The translations under genes and the position numbers were made by a program. The notes under the pieces were generated by a model, which saw only the letters and a list, made by a program, of their open reading frames with translations, made no database searches and was not told where the DNA came from. Below, piece by piece: positions 42,132 to 48,821 of a stretch of 48,821 nt of DNA (position 1 is its first letter; each line of letters opens with the position of its first letter). The stretch covers positions 1 to 48,821 of the forward strand of contig CAIOAO010000098.1 in assembly GCA_903855985.1 (NCBI GenBank), given 5' to 3'. Origin of the DNA: an uncultured Opitutia bacterium. Lineage in GTDB: Bacteria; Verrucomicrobiota; Verrucomicrobiia; Opitutales; Opitutaceae.

Positions 42132-43118
42132 TCAGGCGAAGACGTCCTCGGTGAGGTTCGCGAGGGTGGGCTGGGGTGCCTGCTGGGCGTTGACGACGGC
42201 GGCTTGGATTTCGGCCTCGATCTTCGCCTTGATGGCATCGAGGTCGGCTTGCTGCACATCGGGCCGGGCGAGCAGCACCTCGGCGAAGCGGGTGATGGGG
42301 TCGCGGGCGAACCACGCCTCGCGCTCGTCCTTCGGCTGGTAATGGCAGGCATCGCGCCGCGAGTGGCCGGTGCGGCGGTAGGTGAGCAGCTCGAGCAGGA
42401 CCGGCCCCTTGCCCGCGCGGCATTCCTCGACGGCGCGCTGGGCGGCGGCGAGGACGGCGAGCACGTCGTTGCCGTCCACGGTCTCGCCGCGGAAGCCGTA
42501 CGAGGCGGCGCGGTCGGAGATCTTCGGGTTCTTCATGACCTTACCGATGTGGGTGGACGCGCCGTAGAGGTTGTTTTCGCAGACGAGCACGACGGGCAGG
42601 TTCCAGATGGCGGCCATGTTGACGCCCTCGTGAAACGCGCCTTCGGCGACGGCGCCGTCGCCGAAGAAGCAGGCGACGACTTGCGGCTTCTTTTGCAGCT
42701 TGAACGCGAGGGCCATGCCGGCGGCGAGGGGAATGCCGCCTGCGACGATGGCAATGCCGGGGACCATGCCCTTGTCCATGTTGCCCATGTGCATGGAACC
42801 ACCCTTGCCCTTGCAGCAGCCGGTGGTGGCGCCGAACAGCTCGTCGAGGAGCTCCTGCACGCTCAGGCCCTTGGCCAGGGCGTGGCCGTGGCCGCGGAAC
42901 GTGGACGTGATGTAGTCGCCGGCCTGCAGGGCGGCGCACACGCCGACGGCGGTGGCTTCCTGGCCCTGGCACTGGTGGATGGTGCCGGGCATGGTGCCCT
43001 CGAGGAAGAGGAACTTCACCCGCTCCTCGAACTCGCGGATGAGGACGATGCGCTGGTAGAGGCCAAGCAGAAAGGCCCGGTCTTGGGCCGGGGCGGCGAT
43101 GGCTGAGGTGGTTTTCAT
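42132..43118 (-). CDS. Thiamine-dependent dehydrogenase E1 component, alpha subunit
   Basis: This 328-residue protein carries the thiamine-diphosphate motif starting GDGAVAEGAFHEG at residues 153-165 and ending CENN at 180-183. The REFEERVKFLFLEG start and GHGHALAKGLS are typical of pyruvate dehydrogenase E1 alpha. The late YRRTGHSRRD segment is the family's phosphorylation-loop region. It pairs with the beta subunit at 40271, although an oxygenase gene lies between. The ATG overlaps the stop of the upstream GH38-like gene in ATGA, coupling thiamine-enzyme and glycosidase expression. Pyruvate, acetoin or a sugar-derived 2-oxoacid are all possible substrates. Confidence 0.9.
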   Translation of the reverse strand: MKTTSAIAAPAQDRAFLLGLYQRIVLIREFEERVKFLFLEGTMPGTIHQCQGQEATAVGVCAALQAGDYITSTFRGHGHALAKGLSVQELLDELFGATTGCCKGKGGSMHMGNMDKGMVPGIAIVAGGIPLAAGMALAFKLQKKPQVVACFFGDGAVAEGAFHEGVNMAAIWNLPVVLVCENNLYGASTHIGKVMKNPKISDRAASYGFRGETVDGNDVLAVLAAAQRAVEECRAGKGPVLLELLTYRRTGHSRRDACHYQPKDEREAWFARDPITRFAEVLLARPDVQQADLDAIKAKIEAEIQAAVVNAQQAPQPTLANLTEDVFA

Positions 43119-45706
43119 TGGAGAAGGGTGAATTGCTGGATGGCCCAGGGACGCAGCGCGATGTCGCCGGAGAGCGGGACAGGGGCGGATTTATCCGTGG
43201 CCCGGCCCATCGCGTCGGTCGGCTGGCGGGAGGACCACGGCAGGGTGGTGGCCACGCGGGCCTGCGCGGGCTGGCCTTCGCACTCGACCAGCCGGAGTTC
43301 GCAGGCGTCCGTGGACGCCGGGCGGCGGAAGGCGGACAGCGCCGCGCCCCCCACGGACAGGAAGCTGCGCCGCAGCGGCTGCGTGCCGCGCCGCGGCTCC
43401 AGCGTGATGCAACGGGGCTTGTGGTCGAAGGCCGCGAGCGCCTGCTGCCGGCCGGTGTGCGTGAGGCCGGCACCGTGCGGGCGCAGCACGTAGCGGTAGG
43501 CGCACGTGCGGGGCCAGCCGAACTCGCCGGTGAAATGCGATTCCCATTCGCGCACGACCAGGTTGGCGAAACCGCCGTCGTCGCGGCGCTTGAAATATTG
43601 CGTGCCGCCGTGGACCACCAGCAGCCCGGACCCGTCCGCCGCCATGAGGTCGAGCCAGGAGAGGGCGTGGAAGGCGGATTTGCGGCTGGGTTCGACGCCG
43701 AACGGATAGTCGCGCAGTACCGTGGCGACGGGGAAGCCCGGGACCAGCTCCAGCCAGTAGCCCTCGTGGATCTCGAGCGGGAATTGCCAGCCGTTCACCT
43801 TGGCCTCGCCGGTCTTCGGCGGCAGGTCGGCGAACATGCGCACGCCCACGTCCACGTCCGCGGAGCCAGCGGTGAGCGTGACCGTGATCTCGAAGCGCAG
43901 CCCGCGCGTGTCCGGGTGCGTGGCGCGCACGCGGGCCCGCAGCGGTCCCGTCTCGAGCCAGGTGAATTGCGCCTGCGTCTGCGCGCTATTGTAGGGCGCG
44001 ACTGGAGTATTGGGCGGACGCGCGAGGGGCGAGGAACCGTTGGCCTCGCCGGTGAGCGTCGGGAAAGGCCGCGCGCCGCCGAGCCGGTCCTGGCCGCTGG
44101 CGCGATCGACGAGGCTTCGGATGGCGCCGCTGACGGGATCGAGGCTGACGCGCACGAGGGCGTTCTCGAGGACGAGCGCGTCGCGATCAACACGCAGGTC
44201 AGTCGCGGGCGTCGCGGCGTCGGGGGCAGCCGGCGAAAGGAAAAAGGTGTCGTAGCCCACGGACGGCAGGGCGCGGGCGGGGAAGGCGAGCTCGGCGCAG
44301 ACCAACTGGCCGGCAGCGTTGCGCTCGGCGGCGATGAGTTGCGATGGCACGGGCTGGCCGGCGGCGTCGCGGACCTGGAGCGCGGAGACCTTCAATTCCT
44401 CCAGCTGTAGCACGCCCGTCGTAACGAGGGCGTCGCGGTCAAAGCCACAGGCATTGAACACCACCGCGGCGAGGCCGCCGGGCTGGGCGGCGGGCGCGGT
44501 GCCGACGGACTGCGCGAGGGTGCGCAGGGCACTCCCGAGGACCTTCCGGCCCGCGGCCACGGCCTCGTCCATGAAGCGGTAGCCGTAGGACCCCCAGGTC
44601 TGGAAATGCGTGTCGAGCACGGGGTCGGCGGGCGGCGTGGCGCCTTGGTGCCGGGTGTATTCGCAGAGGGAAACGTCGTGGCTTTGCGCGGCGAGGAACT
44701 GCCGCCACGCCTCGTGCAGCGGCGCCGCGGCGTCGAAGCCGGCATCCAGCAGGTGCGCGACCGCCTCGAAGCGCTCGGCGGCCAGCAGGGTGGCCTCCAC
44801 CTCGCGGCCGAAGCGGCGCAGTTGGTCGCCGCCGATGCCCCATGGCAGCAGCTTCGTGAAATCGTCCACGGCGGGACGCTTCACGGGGATGGCGGGGCGG
44901 CCGGGGGCCGACTCGCGGTCGAGGTATTGCTCAACGGTGAGATACTCGACGTCGAACTGGGCGGAGAGCGCGCGGAATAGCTCTGGGTCGAACTTGTTGA
45001 TCGATTTGCCGGTGAGTTTTTCCCAGCCGAACTCGGTCCATTTCAGCGCCAGCGGAATCCGGGCGCCCGACATGCGGCCCACGGTGGCGCGGCCCTCATC
45101 CGACCAGAGCCAGTCTATGTCGTGGGTGACCATCGGCGGATGGAACACCAGCGGGCTGGCCGGCACCGCGAGCATGCGGGTGCCATCTGCGCCTTCCCAC
45201 CAGATGACGGGCTCCTCCATGGACGGCGCGCCGTGCCGGCCCCACGTGTCGCATTGCGCCATGCTGCCGTAGCGGTAGCCGGTGAGAGCGAGCAGCTGCG
45301 GAATCTGGGGGTGGCTCATCTCCTCCTCCTCGAGAAAAACGGCGACGGGACGGCCGAGCACGCGGGTGATGGTCTGCTGGCCGACGACGAGCTGCCGCAG
45401 GTTGGATTCGCCGGACACCATCGAGCCGATGGGCTGGCCGAAAGTGCCGCCAATGATTTCCACCTGGCCCGCCGCGAGGTAACGCTGTAGCCGCCGGTTG
45501 AGGTGGGGATAGTGCTCGGCGACGAGTTCGTAGGTGAGCGCGTCGAGATTGATCCCCGTCTTCACGCTCGGCGAATAGTCCGCCATATCGAGGCTGTCGG
45601 TGATGGACTGCGCGCAGGACTCCAGCCCGAGGTTCCAGCCGATGCCGGTGTAGCTCCAGTGGTTCAGGAGCGTCAGGCAGAGGCGGGGCTTGTTTCCGGG
45701 GGACAT
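43115..45706 (-). CDS. Divergent GH38-like protein with altered active-site residues
   Basis: This 863-residue protein has the GH38 outline: an N-terminal catalytic-type domain, a helical middle part and a large C-terminal beta-sandwich. It aligns with the canonical paralogue at 34029: HWS at residues 16-18 stands where HWD binds zinc, and a run of glutamates, EEEEM at 126-130, stands where the nucleophile Asp lies, ahead of SHPQIPQLL. A later SHDVSL keeps the other zinc His. So it may use Glu as nucleophile, bind metal differently or have lost activity. The start follows the DUF4450 gene by 14 bases. The stop is coupled to E1 alpha. Confidence 0.8.
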   Translation of the reverse strand: MSPGNKPRLCLTLLNHWSYTGIGWNLGLESCAQSITDSLDMADYSPSVKTGINLDALTYELVAEHYPHLNRRLQRYLAAGQVEIIGGTFGQPIGSMVSGESNLRQLVVGQQTITRVLGRPVAVFLEEEEMSHPQIPQLLALTGYRYGSMAQCDTWGRHGAPSMEEPVIWWEGADGTRMLAVPASPLVFHPPMVTHDIDWLWSDEGRATVGRMSGARIPLALKWTEFGWEKLTGKSINKFDPELFRALSAQFDVEYLTVEQYLDRESAPGRPAIPVKRPAVDDFTKLLPWGIGGDQLRRFGREVEATLLAAERFEAVAHLLDAGFDAAAPLHEAWRQFLAAQSHDVSLCEYTRHQGATPPADPVLDTHFQTWGSYGYRFMDEAVAAGRKVLGSALRTLAQSVGTAPAAQPGGLAAVVFNACGFDRDALVTTGVLQLEELKVSALQVRDAAGQPVPSQLIAAERNAAGQLVCAELAFPARALPSVGYDTFFLSPAAPDAATPATDLRVDRDALVLENALVRVSLDPVSGAIRSLVDRASGQDRLGGARPFPTLTGEANGSSPLARPPNTPVAPYNSAQTQAQFTWLETGPLRARVRATHPDTRGLRFEITVTLTAGSADVDVGVRMFADLPPKTGEAKVNGWQFPLEIHEGYWLELVPGFPVATVLRDYPFGVEPSRKSAFHALSWLDLMAADGSGLLVVHGGTQYFKRRDDGGFANLVVREWESHFTGEFGWPRTCAYRYVLRPHGAGLTHTGRQQALAAFDHKPRCITLEPRRGTQPLRRSFLSVGGAALSAFRRPASTDACELRLVECEGQPAQARVATTLPWSSRQPTDAMGRATDKSAPVPLSGDIALRPWAIQQFTLLQ

Positions 45707-45720
45707 GGGAGGCAGGGCGC

Positions 45721-48700
45721 TCAGGCGGTTTCCAGGCTCAGGCCCATCAGGCCGATGACGACGTCCTGCGACAGGGCTTCGAGGGTGACGGATTCCAGCA
45801 TCACGCCGGGACGGAGTTTCCAGGACAGGACCATGGCGCGGCAGTTGGCGCCGAGTTGGACCTGCGGCGGTGGTTCCGCGGGCAGGGCGAAGGCATCGTG
45901 GGCGTAGCTGTAGTCCTCGCCGCCCCACGGGCAGAGCATCCAGAAATTTTCCGGCGGCATGAGTTCGAGTTTCTCGACCTGCCCGTCGGCGTAGCGGAAG
46001 TGAAATACCGCGTTGGCGATGCGCGTCTGCATCGGGAAGGTAGTGCCGCAGACGAGCAGCCACGCGGTTTTGCCCACCCGATGGACCGGGAATTCCACGG
46101 ACGTGGGCCAGTTGTCCCAGAGCGACGTGAAGGCGATGTTCCGGTCCTCCGCGAAGCGCGTGAACGGGACGCCCTGGGGGGTGACGAGACGGTTCTTGGC
46201 GTCGGTGAGCCGGGTCACGTGGCTGAGTTCGATCTTCGGCGGGGGCAGGCCCCAGTAGGGGAACGTCCAGGCGGAATAACCGTCCACGCCGAGCCGGACG
46301 GAGCAGGTGGCCGGGCGGGGAGAAAGGTAGCGCTGCTGGAAGATCGTGCGGATGTCGCCGTTGTACTTTCCGGCCAGGTCGAGGCAGTCCCACAGGGCGC
46401 CCGGGGCGGGGACGCGCGGGGTTTGGGCGAGGCGGGCGATGCCCGCCACGGGGTCCGTGATGTGCAGCTTGAAAATCTCCCAGCGCGGGAGTTCGCCGCA
46501 GCGGCACCGGGCGAGCACGAGATGGTGGCCGGGCTTGGCGCCAATGTGGCCGCGGAGGATGGACGCATCCGGCTGGGTGGCTTCGAGCACCTGATGCAGG
46601 TCGAGCCATTCCTCGACCTGACCCCTTGGCACCTTCAAGGCCAGGTTGTCGCCGACCCGGCCGGTGAGGTGGATCGGCTGGCCCTGGGGCAGGCGCCCGG
46701 CGAGCTCGATCGTCAGCTCGACGCTCTCGGCCGCGGGCACCGTGAGCGTCAGCAGCGTGCAGCCAAAGCCCGGCTCGGTCCGGCCGGACAGCTCCCGGCC
46801 ATTGAACAGGACGCGCCGGATCCGTTCGGCGCGCACGGGCAGGCGGAAGCTGATCTCCGCGGGTTTGGTCAGCTCCAGCACGTAAACGTCCGTGTCCTTG
46901 CCCTGGAGGTAGCTGAACGCGAAGTCCGGCGTCTGGATCGACGCGGCGGGCCAGACCGAGGGGAACGCCGGTTGGATCCGCACGCAGCCGTTCGGGTAGT
47001 CCGGCACGTAACCATAGAGTCCCTCGACCACGGTCCGCGCGAACATGTGGACATTGTCGCCGAAATCCGTCGCCGCGCCGATGTGGCTGAAACCGCCCGG
47101 CACCGCGCTCGCATAGGTGCTCTCCAGGGTCGCGCCCTCGAGGAGCTCGTAGCCGGCGTCGCCGAGGCCGGCTTGAAAATAGGCGAGGGCGAGGGCGAAA
47201 AGATCGCCGCCGAACATGTCGCGCACCGACCATTTCCACGGCACCCAGTTGGAGAGCTGGCAGAGCACGCCGCCGTAGGGGAGGCGGATGCGTTCGAGGT
47301 CCCACTCGGTGTAGTAGAGCGATTGCAACGCCTCCAGCGGCGAGGTCAGGCCGGCGTCAATGGGCAGGAACACACTGTACGTCCAGGCGTCGGCGTGCAC
47401 GCGGCCGTGTCCGCCCTGCTCGCGATACAGGCCGAAATGCCCGCGCTCCTGCACCCAGAGCAGGTCGCGGAGGGCGCGCTGGATTTTCGCCATCCGCGCC
47501 TGATGGCGCTCCGCCGCGGCCAGGTCACCGGCGCGGCGGGCGAGGTCGGCGGCGGCGCGATGCGCGGTGTAGGCGTAGGCCGATTGTTCGGCGCTGCCGC
47601 CGCCGTTGTACCAGACGGTGTCGGTGGGGAGGGTGTTGATGTAGCTCTCGTACAGGCCGTCGTCGTCCGGATCGAAGCACTCCTGCATCCACTCCAGGTG
47701 CAGCTCGAGCGCCGTTCGCAGCAGCCGTTCCATCTCCGGGTCGGCCGACGCGCGCCAGCCGGCGATGGTCTGGTCGAAGAACTGTGTCTGCACGTCGTAC
47801 ATCGGGAAATCCCGGTCGAGTGAGCCTTTGCCGTAGAACCGCGAGTCCGTGCCCTCATGCACGAGGAGCCGTTCCACGCTGGCCGACGGCCGGGTGCGGG
47901 CGGGGTCGGATTTTTTCTGCAGCCCGAGCGTGTAGCCGGCGTTGCCCAGCACACGCTCGTGCCAGCCGAGGGCGGTGGCGCCGCAGATCACCCGCCAGCC
48001 GACAAACCGGCAGCTGAAGGCCATGCAGCCGTGGCGGAAAATGTAGGGGTCGCGCTCGCAGTTGGCGTCCACCGCGTGGCAGACCGCCGCGACGGCGGCG
48101 TTCAGCCGGGCGCTGGGACTCGCGATCCGGACGCGCTCGATCTCGCCCAGATGGGTGACGCCGTCGGCAAACGCCTGGGCCGGATCCGCGCTGCGGAGGC
48201 TGGCAGTCGGGGCGTCGGCGGGGCAGGACTCGACCGCGAAGAACAGTTCATCCTGCCGGACGGCGAGCTTGGTCGTGCCGACGATCACCGGCGCGGCACT
48301 CGGGGCGGACTTGGCGAGGTGCACCGGGTCGGCCAGCCAGAGGGAATCGCCGACCCGCATTCCGTCCGACCGGCTGACGCGGCCCACGGCAACCGAGGTG
48401 GCATCCGCGGTGGCCGCCAGACGGAAAGACGGACCGTCAATCGCGGCGACATTGCCGGCGCAAAACCCGGGCATGAGGCCCTGAAACAGCAGCGGCCGGC
48501 GCGGATCGCCGGAGCGGCAGATGTCAGGGTTGCCCCGCATGACGGGATCCCAGTTCAACCGCGGATCTCCTTCCTCTCGGCGCGCGCCGCTGAAGGCCCA
48601 GATGAGCTGGTCGCCGGGCATCGCGCCCGAGACGTGGAGCTGGGCGGCAAAACCGGCGACTTCCGTCAGCGGCACGACGGTGAGGATGACCTCGACGCCG

Positions 48701-48821
48701 GGCAGGGTGTGAAAGACGTGCTCGCGGGGACCGACAACGATCGCCCGTTTGCCCTTTGCCAGGCCGTAGCCGAACTCGACGTGCCTACCGCCCTTGCCGC
48801 CGTCGCCGCTGGTGAACGAGA
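45721..48821 (-). CDS. DUF4450-type six-hairpin glycosidase-like protein (5' end outside window)
   Basis: The frame is open to the right edge, leaving at least 1,032 residues. The N-terminal part seen here, VVPLTEVAGFAAQL and QLIWAFSGARREEGDP, resembles DUF4450. The central part, from about LNAAVAAVCHAVDANCERDPYIFRHG to AVPGGFSHIGAATDFGDNVHMFARTVV, has the (alpha/alpha)6 look with FDPDDDGLYESYINTLPTDTVWYNGGG as a typical acidic loop. The C-terminal part is beta-rich. DUF4450 proteins accompany polysaccharide-degradation genes in Bacteroidetes and Verrucomicrobia, but the activity is unknown to me. It is the first visible gene of the run; a GTG at 48675 is an internal codon, not the start. Confidence 0.78.
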   Translation of the reverse strand, partial: SFTSGDGGKGGRHVEFGYGLAKGKRAIVVGPREHVFHTLPGVEVILTVVPLTEVAGFAAQLHVSGAMPGDQLIWAFSGARREEGDPRLNWDPVMRGNPDICRSGDPRRPLLFQGLMPGFCAGNVAAIDGPSFRLAATADATSVAVGRVSRSDGMRVGDSLWLADPVHLAKSAPSAAPVIVGTTKLAVRQDELFFAVESCPADAPTASLRSADPAQAFADGVTHLGEIERVRIASPSARLNAAVAAVCHAVDANCERDPYIFRHGCMAFSCRFVGWRVICGATALGWHERVLGNAGYTLGLQKKSDPARTRPSASVERLLVHEGTDSRFYGKGSLDRDFPMYDVQTQFFDQTIAGWRASADPEMERLLRTALELHLEWMQECFDPDDDGLYESYINTLPTDTVWYNGGGSAEQSAYAYTAHRAAADLARRAGDLAAAERHQARMAKIQRALRDLLWVQERGHFGLYREQGGHGRVHADAWTYSVFLPIDAGLTSPLEALQSLYYTEWDLERIRLPYGGVLCQLSNWVPWKWSVRDMFGGDLFALALAYFQAGLGDAGYELLEGATLESTYASAVPGGFSHIGAATDFGDNVHMFARTVVEGLYGYVPDYPNGCVRIQPAFPSVWPAASIQTPDFAFSYLQGKDTDVYVLELTKPAEISFRLPVRAERIRRVLFNGRELSGRTEPGFGCTLLTLTVPAAESVELTIELAGRLPQGQPIHLTGRVGDNLALKVPRGQVEEWLDLHQVLEATQPDASILRGHIGAKPGHHLVLARCRCGELPRWEIFKLHITDPVAGIARLAQTPRVPAPGALWDCLDLAGKYNGDIRTIFQQRYLSPRPATCSVRLGVDGYSAWTFPYWGLPPPKIELSHVTRLTDAKNRLVTPQGVPFTRFAEDRNIAFTSLWDNWPTSVEFPVHRVGKTAWLLVCGTTFPMQTRIANAVFHFRYADGQVEKLELMPPENFWMLCPWGGEDYSYAHDAFALPAEPPPQVQLGANCRAMVLSWKLRPGVMLESVTLEALSQDVVIGLMGLSLETA

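Noticed and set aside
48676-48821. The minus-strand translation at the right edge (GGRHVEFGYGLAKGKRAIVVGPREHVFHTLPGVE) resembles the end of nucleoside 2-deoxyribosyltransferase-like proteins.
   Set aside because: The frame runs without a stop into the DUF4450 protein, and the next residues (VILTVVPLTEVAGFAAQL) read as one continuous beta-rich N-terminal domain of that family. The likeness is probably chance; only sequence right of the edge could show a fusion.

Overview
This is a gene-dense, GC-rich bacterial window with no intergenic gap above 300 bases. The gene set suggests an aerobic, saccharolytic Verrucomicrobiota, probably near Opitutaceae: a caa3-type oxidase with a lipoprotein azurin, several PhyH-type dioxygenases, GH38/GH172/DUF4450 glycan enzymes and short REP-like palindromes. 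That placement is inference from gene content; no rRNA or tRNA is present. Start codons almost never have a Shine-Dalgarno motif.

Layout. (1) 1-2053: 3' end of groEL with a strong terminator, then a metallo-beta-lactamase-fold hydrolase. (2) 2100-8094: a sulfur-acquisition block on the + strand: Rrf2 regulator with a Cys cluster, YezD-like small protein, porin, SsuA/B/C-type ABC importer and cysteine synthase. (3) 8094-18464: respiration and copper: subunits II (fused to cytochrome c), I, III and IV of a caa3 oxidase and CtaG on the - strand, azurin on +, DUF420-ctaB-ctaA on -, then a CusF-SCO fusion and a duplicated-domain periplasmic protein on +. (4) 18409-23819: MazG-like protein, a PhyH dioxygenase divergent from an AraC regulator, AMP nucleosidase, lipA, a small secreted protein and lipB. 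(5) 23957-29217: a glycosidase trio (GH127-like, GH172/DUF2961, GH43/GH32-like) and a frameshifted M20 peptidase. (6) 29225-34018: MgtC/DUF4010 membrane protein, lysS, lolC/E and lolD. (7) 34029-48821: nine genes on the - strand, from a DUF4450 protein cut by the right edge through a divergent GH38, an E1 alpha/beta pair interleaved with PhyH genes, a lyxose/mannose isomerase and an aldolase-dehydrogenase fusion, to a canonical GH38.

How they fit. Block 2 reads as import of an organosulfur compound and its assimilation into cysteine under an Rrf2 regulator. Block 3 supplies a terminal oxidase with heme A synthesis, copper delivery and a candidate blue-copper donor. Block 7 is the most unusual part: mannosidase-type glycosidases and sugar-processing enzymes share a tightly packed - strand run with two PhyH dioxygenases and a thiamine-dependent E1 pair. 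No E2 or E3 is present, though lipoate genes lie about 20 kb away. It looks like a dedicated route for an unusual modified glycan or sugar acid; the substrate cannot be read from the sequence.
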